Source: Novosphingobium guangzhouense (GTDB lineage Bacteria > Pseudomonadota > Alphaproteobacteria > Sphingomonadales > Sphingomonadaceae). From it: a DNA stretch of 64,000 bases. Numbering within the stretch: position 1 is the stretch's first letter; every line of letters begins with the position of its first letter. Location of the stretch: assembly GCF_002896965.1 (NCBI RefSeq), contig NZ_LYMM01000073.1, positions 170,917 to 234,916 of the forward strand. Direction: 5' to 3'. The notes below the pieces were generated by a model that saw only the letters and a list, made by a program, of their open reading frames with translations, ran no database searches and had not been told where the DNA came from. Below are positions 55,770-64,000 of the stretch, in pieces. Both the position numbers and the translations under genes were made by a program.

Positions 55770-56279
55770 TTACTTCACGGCAAGCGGGGCGACGCCCAGC
55801 CCACGGCGGTAATTCATCACGATCGAGATCGTCTTCGGGCCGCTGCCCACGCTGGCGCTGGCCTTTTCCGCGCTCGGCTTGCTCCAGCCCAGCTTCGGGT
55901 TGCCCGCAAAGCCGATGCCGTCGATGCGCCAGCCGAACTTGCGGTTGTTGTCGCGATCGTGGAGCAGGCTCACCGCGTATTCGCCGGGACCGGGCACGCG
56001 CACGCACAGGCGCACAGGGCCGCTGGCGGGCACCGGCACCTCGACACGGCGAAAGGTCTTGCCCGCGCTGACCAGCACATTGTCGTCTGCGAGGAAATCG
56101 GCATTGTTGGCGGGGTAGACCTCAAGCTTCAGGTTGCCGGTGCGGTCCTTCAGGCCCTTCACCTGCACTTCGAAGGAGGAGCCTGCCTCATCCGGCCGAC
56201 AGCGCCCTTCCGCCTTGCCGAGATCGGGGGTGGAAGGAATAGTTGCAGCATTCGCCAGCAGCAGCAGGGGCAGGATCAC
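55770..56279 (-). CDS. DUF2141 domain exported protein
   Basis: This 169-residue protein starts at GTG 56279, which overlaps the stop of the previous gene (GTGA) with GGAGAA upstream. A signal peptide (VILPLLLLANAATIPS) is followed by a beta-sandwich with LKLEVYPANNADFLADD, VRVPGPGEYAVSLLHDRDNNRKFGWRIDGIGFA and MNYRRGL, the DUF2141 signature. The function of this domain is unknown. Presence between two glycosyltransferases and a membrane protein suggests a periplasmic role in handling the glycan. Confidence 0.82.
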   Translation of the reverse strand: MILPLLLLANAATIPSTPDLGKAEGRCRPDEAGSSFEVQVKGLKDRTGNLKLEVYPANNADFLADDNVLVSAGKTFRRVEVPVPASGPVRLCVRVPGPGEYAVSLLHDRDNNRKFGWRIDGIGFAGNPKLGWSKPSAEKASASVGSGPKTISIVMNYRRGLGVAPLAVK

Positions 56280-57238
56280 GGGCGTTTCTCCGGATTGGCG
56301 AGGTCGTTGAAGGCGATGAGCGCACCAAGCACGAGATGCGCGGCAGTGATCAGTCCGGCCATCAGCGCCATAAGCGTGCCGATATCGCGCTGTTCGCCCA
56401 GCACCACCACAGTGATCCCCGCGAACAGCAGATCCTTGTTCGGCACCAGCGGCAGGCGCGAAACGAGCAGGCGCAGTGTGGACAGGTACAGCCACCAACT
56501 CAGCGCCACGTCGGGCAGTACCATGTGCCACAACAGCGCAAGGAACACGGTGGAGACGACGATGCGCGCCAGATGGACGCGGGTGATCATCCACAGGTCA
56601 TCGCGCGAAAGGGAGAAAACCTTGCGGCGGAAGGCCATGGCGCCCAGCGAGATCGCCAGGATCACACCCAGCGATCCGGTCAGCAGGCGCCCGTCGATGC
56701 CCAGCTTGTCGAAGCCGAGCGATGGCACCGCGAAGACCAGCAGGGCCATAGTCACCACGTTGCCGGTGACGGCGGAAAGGATCGACACGTCCTTGACGGT
56801 GCCGAACGGTGCGGCGGTCAGCGTGACGCGGCTGCGTGCCCAGGTGTAGAAATACGCCTCGCCAAGATAGCCCAGCAGCAGTTCGTTGTAGATCTTCTTG
56901 CGCAGCAGTGCGAGCACGCCGCTGCCCGGAATGCGCCACAGCTTCCAGTAGATCAGCCATTCGCTGGCGGGCGTGATCAGGTAATAGCCCGCGAAGATCA
57001 GCCAGAAACCGGGCGATGTCGGGATCATCTGCGGCAGGCGGCGCAGTTCCACGCTGTTCGTCTCGTGCAGCACGGCGGCGATCACCGCCAGCGACAGCAG
57101 GATGGAGAACACCGCATTGCGCCCGCGCTTGGCGGTGCGATCCTGCGGGGTCAGTGCGATGGTCGCCAGATCGACGCCGTCTGCGGTAGCGGCCAGGGTT
57201 GCAGGTTGAGACAAGGTCATCTCCGGGGTGACAGTCAC
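56276..57238 (-). CDS. Polytopic membrane protein, glycan/lipid flippase-like
   Basis: This 320-residue protein has about eight hydrophobic segments (from NAVFSILLSLAVIAAVL near residue 42) with conserved polar pieces GYLGEAYFYTWARSRV and LPLVPNKDLLFAG. It looks like the LPG-synthase membrane domain/AglD-like group, proteins that sit in glycolipid operons and may move lipid-linked sugars. The assignment is by layout rather than a firm motif. It overlaps the upstream glycosyltransferase (ATGA) and the downstream DUF2141 gene (GTGA), so the three are translationally coupled. Confidence 0.7.
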   Translation of the reverse strand: MTVTPEMTLSQPATLAATADGVDLATIALTPQDRTAKRGRNAVFSILLSLAVIAAVLHETNSVELRRLPQMIPTSPGFWLIFAGYYLITPASEWLIYWKLWRIPGSGVLALLRKKIYNELLLGYLGEAYFYTWARSRVTLTAAPFGTVKDVSILSAVTGNVVTMALLVFAVPSLGFDKLGIDGRLLTGSLGVILAISLGAMAFRRKVFSLSRDDLWMITRVHLARIVVSTVFLALLWHMVLPDVALSWWLYLSTLRLLVSRLPLVPNKDLLFAGITVVVLGEQRDIGTLMALMAGLITAAHLVLGALIAFNDLANPEKRP

Positions 57239-58425
57239 TGCGAGCGCCGCAGCGACCGGCAGGGTGCAAGCGTGCTGAGGGCCAGATCGCGCCGCCGCTC
57301 CGCCTCGCGGCGCAAGGTGACCTCGCGCATGAGGTCGAGGTAGCGGCGCGCGGCCCCTTCGAGTTCGTAAAGCGCGGCCACGGCGCGGGCACGCTTGGGA
57401 TCGCCGCGCAAGTCGCGCAGGGCCGCGATGCCTTGCGCAAAACTTTGCGTGCAGCGGGTGGGCACCATCAGGCCGGTGCGGCCGTGATCGATGAGGCCGG
57501 CCATGCTGACGCAGCAGTCGGTGGCCAGGATCGGCCTGCCCGCCGCCAGCGCCTCTACCACGACGCCGGGCAGGCCCTCGTAGTCGGAACTCAGCAGCAG
57601 CGCGTCATGGTCTGCCAGCAGCGGATCGATCGTCGCCACGTGGCCGATGAAGTCCACTTGCGTCGCAATGCCCAGCGATCCGGCGAGCGCTTCGAGGTGA
57701 GCGCGTTCCGGCCCGTCACCGGCAATGGTCAGGCGATCCTCTGCCCGCGCCCCGGCCGCGAATGCGCGCAGCATCAGCGCGAAATTCTTCTGCGGCGCCA
57801 ACCGTCCCGCCGCCAGATAGCGCATGCCCCAGGCCGAGGGCGCGCGCCGTTCGATGCGGCCAAGCTGGATCAGGCGGCGACGATTGACGATCGGGTTGGC
57901 GATCACCTCCACCTGTCGCGGTTCGGCCAGCATGCATTCGCGCACCTCGCGGCGCATCGGCTCGGACAGCGCCACCAGCGAATCGAACATGCCGCCCTGT
58001 GCCCGCAGCCATGCGCCATAGCCGTGCCGCATGGCTGCGGACATATCCGGGCGGCGCAGCGCGTTGCTGATCTTGAGCATCATCGGCGGCGCGTGGTGGC
58101 CCATCAGCAGCCGCATCGCCGCCCCGATCACCGCGTAAGTGTTGCCCGGACAGAACAGCACGTCCACCCGGTTCTCGATCAGGAAGCTGTATAGCGTGTG
58201 GACCATCAACGGCGTGCGCCACGATGCCATCGGCAGTCGGCCGGGCAGGCTCCAGTAATCGAGCGCGGGCGCACTGCACAGGCCCGCGCCGCCCGAGCGG
58301 CCGAGCACCACGGTCACGTCATGCCCGGCGTCCCGCCATTGCGCAGCAAGCCCCAGGGCGACGCGTTCGACGCCGCCCGGCTCAAAGCTGTGAATGGGGA
58401 TCGCGATGCGCAATGGTTCGTGCAT
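57235..58425 (-). CDS. GT4 glycosyltransferase, first gene of the operon
   Basis: This 396-residue GT-B enzyme begins RIAIPIHSFEPGGVERVALGLAAQWR, followed by AAGRLAPQKNFALMLRAFA, IAGDGPERAHLEALA and SDYEGLPGVVVEALAAGRPILATDC. The last holds the EX7E donor-binding motif. The ending is basic and variable. The ATG at 58425 opens the operon, and its stop overlaps the next start. With the other GT4, the membrane protein and the DUF2141 protein it probably makes a surface glycan. Confidence 0.88.
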   Translation of the reverse strand: MHEPLRIAIPIHSFEPGGVERVALGLAAQWRDAGHDVTVVLGRSGGAGLCSAPALDYWSLPGRLPMASWRTPLMVHTLYSFLIENRVDVLFCPGNTYAVIGAAMRLLMGHHAPPMMLKISNALRRPDMSAAMRHGYGAWLRAQGGMFDSLVALSEPMRREVRECMLAEPRQVEVIANPIVNRRRLIQLGRIERRAPSAWGMRYLAAGRLAPQKNFALMLRAFAAGARAEDRLTIAGDGPERAHLEALAGSLGIATQVDFIGHVATIDPLLADHDALLLSSDYEGLPGVVVEALAAGRPILATDCCVSMAGLIDHGRTGLMVPTRCTQSFAQGIAALRDLRGDPKRARAVAALYELEGAARRYLDLMREVTLRREAERRRDLALSTLAPCRSLRRSQ

Positions 58426-58505
58426 GTCCTTCAGACGCCGCCAGTCGTCTCGTTCCGCAGGGCCACTATGAGCGGGTCATTTCGAGTTTGTGACGGTCCT
58501 CCGCC

Positions 58506-58523
58506 CGGTCATGCGCCGGACAC
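58506..58523 (+). promoter_or_regulatory. Weak Pho-box-like direct repeat
   Basis: CGGTCAT-GCGC-CGGACAC has the 7-4-7 layout of a Pho box (CTGTCAT repeats), but only six and four positions match. It lies about 120 bases upstream of a TBDR that precedes a PhoD phosphodiesterase. This is a tentative call only. Confidence 0.25.
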
Positions 58524-58637
58524 GCGAACGACTTCGAAACGTCTCCGAACTGACTGCAAGGCGTCAGATTAAGCGCGCAGATGCTGCGCCGCACAAACCC
58601 GTGACAGGGCAAACGCTACCAGGGGGTATACCTAGCA

Positions 58638-60980
58638 ATGCGCGCAACTGCCTTTCGCCGTCTCTGCATCCTCGGCACCAGCCTTGCGGCCATCGCGGCA
58701 AGCGCTCCCGCCATCGCAGATGAAGCCGCCGACGCCGCCGCTGCCGATGCTTACGACAATGCCGAAGCCATCGTCGTCACCGGCCAGCGCACCACCTACA
58801 ACAACGCCGCGCTGGATGAGACGCTGATCGACGACAAGTCGCCCATCGCGTCCGCCATCGACCTGATCGGCACGCTGCCCGGCGTACAGGTGAACGAAGG
58901 CGACGCCTTCGGCTTCGACGACTGGTCCACGACCTATTCGATCCGCGGCTACCAGACCAATCTCGACACCCAGCAGGTCGGCATCACCATCGACGGGCTG
59001 CCCAACGGCGGTTCGGGCTACGGCGGCGGTTCCAAGGCCAACCGCTTCATCGATACTGCCAACATCGGCACCGTCGAGGTTTTCCAGGGCACCGCCGACA
59101 TCGCATCGCGGTCCAACGAGGCACTGGGCGGCACCATCAACTTCGTCACCGCCGACCCGATCGACGACATGCGTGTGCGCCTGTCCGGATCTTTGGGCGA
59201 CTATGACGCCAGCCGCTATTACGGCCGCCTCGACACCGGCCTGATCGGCGGCATCGCCAAGGCTTGGTTCTCCTATGGCCACCAGCAGGCGACCGACTGG
59301 ATGGAAGGTTCTGCCGACAACCACCGCGACAACTTCGCGATGAAGTTCATCGTCGACACCCCGGTCAGGTTCACCGGCTACGCCAGCTACGACGAAGCCT
59401 CGGAACAGAACTACGACCAGATCTACACGCCCGAGGACTACGCCGCACATCCCCGCCGTGACGCCCTTGTCGGCGTGTGGACCGGGGTTCCGGTCGACGA
59501 TCAGAACTATCGCGGGGTCTGGGGCACCCGGCGCAAGAACTTCTTCGGCTATCTCAAGGCGGAAACGAAGATCGCCAACGCGCTCGATCTCAAGGCGTCG
59601 GTCTACTACCACGACATGGCAGGCCGCGGCGACTGGGCGCCGCCCTACATCGTCGACGTGACGCAGGACAGCGGCGCCGAAAGCGAGATCAACGGCACCA
59701 GCACCGTCAGGGGCACCCCGGCATGGTGGGCCACGCTGCCCGCGGGCTCGCAGGTTCCGCCGACCTACACCGCCACCAACGCCGCCGGCGAACAGGTAGA
59801 CCCGACCACCGCCGCCAACTACACCTGGCAGCAGTCTTACCGCCACACCCATTACCGCAAGGACCGCCTTGGCGGCACATTCGACGCGGCATGGAACACC
59901 CAACTGGGCGCCTTCGAGAATACCCTGCGCGGCGGCATCTGGTACGAAGACACACATCGCCGCGAATGGCGCGACTGGCATCACGTGACCGACACCAGCG
60001 TCGGCCCGGCCTATGACGCGACGCCCTACTGGACCCAGTACGACCGCAAGTATCCGCAGACCACCTTCAAGTGGTACGCCGAGGATCAGGTCCAGTTCGG
60101 CCCGGTCACCGCGAACTTCGGCGTCAAGCAGTTCATCAACCACCTCGACCGCACCGACCTGTTTGGCGAAAGCGCCGATGTCAGCGTCAAGTCCAAGTCG
60201 AAAGTGCTGCTTTCGGGCGGCATCCAGGTGGAACCGATGGCCGGGCTCGACCTGTTCGGCGGCTATTCGGAAAACTTCAAGGCGCTGTCCGACACGCTGC
60301 TGGAATACAGCGAAGACGCCTTCGAAAGCATCCAGCCCGAAACGGCCGAGAACTGGGAAGCGGGTGCGCGCTATTCCAACGGCATGTTCAACGCCTCTGC
60401 CACCTGGTTCAAGAGCAAGTTCTCCAATCAGGTGATCTTCGTGCCAAGTTCCACCTCTGCCGGACCGGACTACCTGAGTGAAGGCGACGGCAGCTTCTTC
60501 AACGCAGGCGGCATCGATTCCGAAGGCTTCGAACTGCTCGCCAACGTGCGCCCGGTCACCGGGCTCAGCCTCTACGGTTCGTATACCCACATCGATGCCA
60601 AGTACCGCGGCACCGGCAACCCCGAACTGGACGAGGAACAGGGCGTAACGGCGGGCAACCGTGTCGCAGGCATTCCGAAGGACATGTGGGTGCTCTCGGG
60701 TACGTACAACTACGGGCCGGTTACGCTGGGCCTCACCGGCAAGTACACCGGCAACCGCTTCGTCGATGCTGGCAACGCCTGGGTCGCGAAGAACTACTTC
60801 ATGACTGACCTCTCGGTGGCGGTGAAGGGCGAGGGCCTGACCGACAGCCTCAAGGACCTGCAATTCGCCCTCAACATCACCAACCTCACCGACGAAACGT
60901 ACATCGGCGGCATTTCGGGCAATTACGCCTTCCTCGGCGCGCCGCGCACGATGGTCTTCAGCGTGACCGCCGACTTCTGA
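58638..60980 (+). CDS. TonB-dependent receptor preceding phoD
   Basis: This 780-residue receptor has a signal peptide (MRATAFRRLCILGTSLAAIA, cleavage near AIADE) and a TonB box-like AIVVTGQR. In the plug, IRGYQTNLDTQQVGITIDGLPNGG and VEVFQGTADIASRSNEALGGTINFVT differ from the sugar receptors by the loop of Gly/Ser/Tyr. The C-terminal strand ends FSVTADF. Location ahead of a PhoD-type phosphodiesterase suggests import of a phosphorylated organic compound. No gene for an inner-membrane transporter follows. Confidence 0.92.
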   Translation: MRATAFRRLCILGTSLAAIAASAPAIADEAADAAAADAYDNAEAIVVTGQRTTYNNAALDETLIDDKSPIASAIDLIGTLPGVQVNEGDAFGFDDWSTTYSIRGYQTNLDTQQVGITIDGLPNGGSGYGGGSKANRFIDTANIGTVEVFQGTADIASRSNEALGGTINFVTADPIDDMRVRLSGSLGDYDASRYYGRLDTGLIGGIAKAWFSYGHQQATDWMEGSADNHRDNFAMKFIVDTPVRFTGYASYDEASEQNYDQIYTPEDYAAHPRRDALVGVWTGVPVDDQNYRGVWGTRRKNFFGYLKAETKIANALDLKASVYYHDMAGRGDWAPPYIVDVTQDSGAESEINGTSTVRGTPAWWATLPAGSQVPPTYTATNAAGEQVDPTTAANYTWQQSYRHTHYRKDRLGGTFDAAWNTQLGAFENTLRGGIWYEDTHRREWRDWHHVTDTSVGPAYDATPYWTQYDRKYPQTTFKWYAEDQVQFGPVTANFGVKQFINHLDRTDLFGESADVSVKSKSKVLLSGGIQVEPMAGLDLFGGYSENFKALSDTLLEYSEDAFESIQPETAENWEAGARYSNGMFNASATWFKSKFSNQVIFVPSSTSAGPDYLSEGDGSFFNAGGIDSEGFELLANVRPVTGLSLYGSYTHIDAKYRGTGNPELDEEQGVTAGNRVAGIPKDMWVLSGTYNYGPVTLGLTGKYTGNRFVDAGNAWVAKNYFMTDLSVAVKGEGLTDSLKDLQFALNITNLTDETYIGGISGNYAFLGAPRTMVFSVTADF

Positions 60981-60992
60981 CCGTAGCGCGAA

Positions 60993-61033
60993 GGGCGGGG
61001 CGGCGTTCGGGGGGACGCCGACCCGCCCCTTTT
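60993..61033 (+). terminator. Terminator or attenuator between TBDR and phoD
   Basis: GGGCGGG (60993-60999) with CCCGCCC (61022-61028) and CGGCGT (61001-61006) with ACGCCG (61015-61020) form one long stem, followed by CTTTTTC. A complete intrinsic terminator in this 93-base gap would reduce phoD read-through. Confidence 0.85.
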
Positions 61034-61073
61034 TCTTTTCACGCCGGCACTCGAAAACACAGGATCACCCGCC

Positions 61074-62801
61074 ATGACCACGCTTCGCACCCATCAGGTA
61101 TCCCGCCGCGCGCTGCTTGCCGGCATGGCCGGGGGCGTGGCGACCATGGCGCTGCCGATTTGTGCCCTCGCTGCTGCGGCCGTGAACCCGGTCTTTCGCC
61201 ACGGCGTAGCCGCCGGCGATCCGGACGCATCCAGCGTAGTGCTCTGGACCCGCGTGAGCACCGCTGCGGCAACCGACGTGCAGTGGGAACTGTCCGACAG
61301 CCCCGCCTTCGCGAAGATCCTGAAAACAGGCACCGTGCGCACCGACGCTGATCGGGACTTCACCGTAAAGGCGCTTGCAACCGGCCTCCCGGCAGGCGCG
61401 ACGTTCTTCTATCGGTTCCGCATGGGCAAATCAGTCTCGCCCATCGGCCGCGCCCGCACTTTGCCTGAGGGACGGGTGGACACGCTGGGCATCGCGCTCG
61501 CCTCCTGCTCCAACTACGCCTTCGGCTTCTTCAACGCCTACGACGCGATCGCCAAGGACGCCGCGATCGACTTCGTGCTCCACACCGGCGACTACATCTA
61601 CGAATATGGCGGCAAGGGTGGCTGGGGCGAAGGCGTCGCGCGCACCATCGGTCGCGAACATGCGCCCGCACATGAAATCGTCACCCTGTCCGATTACCGA
61701 ACCCGCCACGCGCAGTACAAGACCGACGCCGGATCGTTGGCGATGCATGCGCAGCACACCCTGCTGGCCTGCTGGGACGATCACGAAAGCGCCAACAATC
61801 CATGGACCGGCGGCGCCGAGAACCACCAACCCGCCACCGAAGGCGATTGGACCGCACGCCGCGCCGCCTCGATCCGGGCCTATTACGAATGGATGCCGGT
61901 GCGCGAACCGGAATGGCTGGCCGTGAAGGGCCGTACCCGTGCGCAGTTCTGGCGGGCCTATCGCTTTGGCGACCTTGCCCTGCTGCACACGTTGGAAACG
62001 CGCCACACGGCGCGGGCCAAACAGATCGACTACCTTGGCCACGCGCAGGACATCATCGACGATGCCTCCGCCGAGAAGTTCCGGCGCGAAGTGCTCGGCG
62101 CCCCGGACCGTCGGATGATCGCGCCCGAACTGGAAGCCGACCTTGAAGCCGCGCTGGCGCAGTCGGTACGAGACGGCCAGCCCTGGCGCGTGATCGGCTG
62201 CCCGATGGTGATCGGTCGCCTCGACGTGCCCGATCTGGCAAAGCTGGGCGTGCTGCCCGACCCTTTCCCCAAACTCGCCGCCGCGAAGTCGAAGCAAGAA
62301 CTGGCGAAGCTGGCCGCCGATCCGCACGTGTCGCTGGCATGGCGCGGTCGCTGGAACCTGCCTGATTACACCGACACCTGGGGCGGCTACCCCTGGGCGC
62401 GCGAACAGTTCTATGCGCTGTCCCGCCGTGCCGGTGCGGGCGACCTCGTGTTTCTCTCGGGCGACAGCCACAGCTTCTGGACCAACGACCTTGCCGATGC
62501 GCAGGGCCGCCCGGCAGGGATCGAATTCGGCACGGCCGGCATTTCATCGCCCGGCGACTTCATGGACAGCGGCTTCGGCGAAGAAACCGCGCGCAAGCTG
62601 GACAAGGCCTATGCCGAGCACATGCCCGAGGTCGTGTGGACCGACAACATGCATCAGGGCTACGTGCGCATGCAGTTCGGCCGAGACAGCGGCACCGCAA
62701 GCTTCGTGGCCGTCAGCACCGTCCTGTCGCGCGACTACACGATCAGTGTGATCCGCAAGGACGCCTTCCGCCGCGACGGCACCCGCCTCCGCTTCGCCTG
62801 A
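61074..62801 (+). CDS. phoD: PhoD-family alkaline phosphatase/phosphodiesterase
   Basis: This 575-residue Tat-exported metalloenzyme has a twin-arginine signal (SRRALLAG, Arg11-Arg12) and an N-terminal Ig-like domain (RHGVAAGDPDASSVVLWTRV). The metallophosphatase core carries LASCSNY, HTGDYIYEY, CWDDHES and FLSGDSHSFW, which hold the Fe/Ca ligands of PhoD. Such enzymes release phosphate from phosphodiesters and monoesters in the periplasm. A hairpin terminator lies just upstream, so a separate promoter or attenuation is possible. Confidence 0.92.
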   Translation: MTTLRTHQVSRRALLAGMAGGVATMALPICALAAAAVNPVFRHGVAAGDPDASSVVLWTRVSTAAATDVQWELSDSPAFAKILKTGTVRTDADRDFTVKALATGLPAGATFFYRFRMGKSVSPIGRARTLPEGRVDTLGIALASCSNYAFGFFNAYDAIAKDAAIDFVLHTGDYIYEYGGKGGWGEGVARTIGREHAPAHEIVTLSDYRTRHAQYKTDAGSLAMHAQHTLLACWDDHESANNPWTGGAENHQPATEGDWTARRAASIRAYYEWMPVREPEWLAVKGRTRAQFWRAYRFGDLALLHTLETRHTARAKQIDYLGHAQDIIDDASAEKFRREVLGAPDRRMIAPELEADLEAALAQSVRDGQPWRVIGCPMVIGRLDVPDLAKLGVLPDPFPKLAAAKSKQELAKLAADPHVSLAWRGRWNLPDYTDTWGGYPWAREQFYALSRRAGAGDLVFLSGDSHSFWTNDLADAQGRPAGIEFGTAGISSPGDFMDSGFGEETARKLDKAYAEHMPEVVWTDNMHQGYVRMQFGRDSGTASFVAVSTVLSRDYTISVIRKDAFRRDGTRLRFA

Positions 62802-62911
62802 CATCAGACCCGCAACCGCATGGACAGGACGTCATAGGCAGGGGAATAGCCCCTCATCCGTGTCGATACGTATCTATTTGCGGGAGCCCGCCAAGGCACC
62901 CTCAGTGTATG

Positions 62912-62956
62912 GCTATCTAACGAGGCTTCGGTGAAATTCTCAAAAGCTTAGATAGC
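62912..62956. repeat. Inverted repeat beside the helicase stop
   Basis: GCTATCTAA (62912-62920) and TTAGATAGC (62948-62956) are perfect inverted repeats with 27 bases between. They reach the stop codon of the helicase fragment. Nothing else is seen in 62802-62955; this may be a terminator remnant or the edge of an inserted element. Confidence 0.4.
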
Positions 62957-63651
62957 TAGGCGGCGCCATCAGGAAGGTATCGGTCCAGCACGGCAAACAC
63001 GCCTGCGGATTTCCAGAGTTGCCGATTTCCAATGACATATAGCGACGTCTTCGCGCGGGTAACGGCAACGTTGACAAGGTTGGGTCTGCCTCCAGCCCAG
63101 GCGCGTGCGCCGTTTTGCGAAGACATCTGAGCGCCGAGGACGAAGAACACAATCTCTGCCTCGCGACCTTGTACAGTGTGAACCGTGCCAACATGCTCCC
63201 AGACCCAAGCGCCTGGATTGTCTACCCATCCATGCAGCACACGGCTTTTGAGAATTTCCTGCCGCAGATGGTCCTGAACAATCACGAACGGGGTCACCAC
63301 GTAGAGGTCAGGTTTCGCGCCGCCGTACTTCAACCTGTTCAGCCCATCGATGAGGATAGCGGCCTCATCTGCGCACCATTTATCAGGTCCTGGCTTACCC
63401 TGAACATCAATCCACTTGGACGGGCCGAGGATCGCGTTTTCAGGCGAGGCCGTTTTCGCCTGCACCATCAGGTTGGCATAGGCGATCTCGTTGGAGATAT
63501 CGAACATCGGGCTGTTGCAGCGTCTGTGCACCAGAAGGGGTACGCCAACGTCGCGGTGACCACTGCCGATCGGAAAGCGCGCGCAGTACTGGCTGGCGCT
63601 ATCGGCAACCGTCTGCACAGATGCTTCGTCGCGATTCCTGAAGACAGGCAC
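62956..63651 (-). pseudogene. C-terminal fragment of a DNA2/NAM7-like superfamily I helicase
   Basis: The frame encodes helicase motifs of the UPF1/DNA2 type: VPLLVHRRCNSPMFDISNEIAYANLMV, VVTPFVIVQDHLRQ, GTVHTVQGREAEIVFFVLGA (motif V) and NVAVTRAKTSLYVIGN (motif VI). The Walker A/B half of about 600 residues or more is absent. Homology seems to begin near SVQTVADSASQY (about 63622); upstream the sequence runs antisense to a phage tail gene fragment. I read it as a truncated, probably inactive remnant left by a rearrangement. The stop near 62956 appears natural. Confidence 0.7.
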
Positions 63652-63847
63652 GGACGATCAAAGTTTCTGGGTGGGCTTCACCGGTAAGGTGTCGCAGATC
63701 GCGGACGTCCACCAGCACGGCCTGCGCGATCGGCCGTCGCTCCGGGCAAAGGCTGTCTCGTATCCCAAGCGCGAACTGCTGGGGGCGACGATGGCTGACC
63801 GCGATCGACTGCTCGATACGCTTTACGAGCATCTCGCCAGCGCCTGA
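63629..63847 (+). pseudogene. Fragment of a P2-like phage tail completion protein (GpS/virion morphogenesis)
   Basis: The frame ending TGA at 63845-63847 reads SRFLKTGTDDQSFWVGFTGK, then VSQIADVHQHGLRDRPS and YPKRELLGATMADRDRLLDT, ending LYEHLASA. This closely resembles the C-terminal half of tail completion proteins of P2- and Mu-like prophages. The N-terminal half is missing and no start is visible. It lies against the helicase fragment head to head, so the junction is near 63610-63630. Confidence 0.7.
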
Positions 63848-63927
63848 CCGTTGAACGCATTTGGACGGGCGCCCTACCAAATGCAGGGGGATAGCGCCCG
63901 CCTGCCCGCAACCGCGACATGGCCGTC

Positions 63928-64000
63928 ATGGCCGATCCCACTTTCACCGCTGTCGATCTCTCGCGCCTGCCCGCGCCGGACATCATCGAGACGCTCGACT
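63928..64000 (+). CDS. Start of phage baseplate assembly protein J (cut by the window edge)
   Basis: The ATG at 63928 (an in-frame ATG at 63919 is also possible) opens MADPTFTAVDLSRLPAPDII, the usual N-terminus of P2-like GpJ baseplate proteins. Only 24 residues are in the window. In P2-like phages the genes V and W lie between S and J; here just 80 bases separate the S fragment from J, so they seem deleted. Confidence 0.7.
   Translation, partial: MADPTFTAVDLSRLPAPDIIETLD

Noticed and set aside
58632..60863. 743-codon open frame on the minus strand opposite the third TBDR
   Set aside because: The plus-strand receptor has a signal peptide, plug and barrel motifs. The antisense product is Val/Gly/Arg/Asp-rich with no domain.

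Overview
The window is GC-rich, densely coded bacterial chromosome. Several TonB-dependent receptors (TBDRs) paired with glycoside hydrolases, LacI regulators and MFS sugar transporters, YdcH-like and sphingomonad-type small proteins, and alphaproteobacterial UbiG and RND operons point to Sphingomonadales, probably Novosphingobium or a close relative. This placement is by family resemblance only; nothing was searched. I saw no rRNA, tRNA or CRISPR array.

Left part (1-23.4 kb) is mostly housekeeping. It starts with a cut-off lipoprotein, then nadA, a YbaL-type K+/H+ antiporter with a tiny membrane protein attached, rluE, an Alx/TerC exporter, an SPFH protein with a ribbon-helix-helix partner behind a palindromic promoter, a dienelactone-hydrolase-like enzyme, a VOC protein, purU, a nitronate monooxygenase, catalase, bglX, lysC and ubiG. 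Next come a four-gene operon ending in pnuC and a NadR-type kinase (NAD salvage), aroC, a YaiI-family protein, and ahpC-ahpF.

The most interesting part is 23.4-37.4 kb. A GH31 enzyme carrying the sulfonate-recognition residues of sulfoquinovosidase overlaps a LacI regulator and is followed by an aldo-keto reductase and an SsuD-like FMNH2-dependent monooxygenase. This is the gene set of the sulfo-SMO route (sulfoquinovose to 6-oxoglucose plus sulfite, then glucose). On its left lie a divergent TBDR, a small beta-barrel, an MFS permease and a yeiH-glpD-glpK operon. Both divergent promoters carry nearly the same LacI-type operator (TGTC-N3-CGTTGTCA). I infer one regulon for uptake of sulfoquinovosyl glycerol, its cleavage in the cytoplasm, use of both the glucose skeleton and the glycerol, and sulfite or sulfate export by YeiH.

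The region 37.5-46.6 kb holds maeB and an RND efflux operon with a divergent TetR gene and a clear palindromic operator. The region 47-54.6 kb is a second sugar locus: LacI, a FucP-like MFS permease, a TBDR behind two perfect LacI-consensus operators, and an ExoP-type GH3 glucanase. The region 54.6-58.4 kb is a tightly coupled operon of two GT4 glycosyltransferases, a polytopic membrane protein and a DUF2141 protein. The region 58.6-62.8 kb holds a TBDR and a PhoD phosphodiesterase. The right end (63-64 kb) is a scar: the C-terminal part of a DNA2/NAM7-like helicase lies head-on against a fragment of a P2-like tail completion protein, followed by the start of baseplate protein J.
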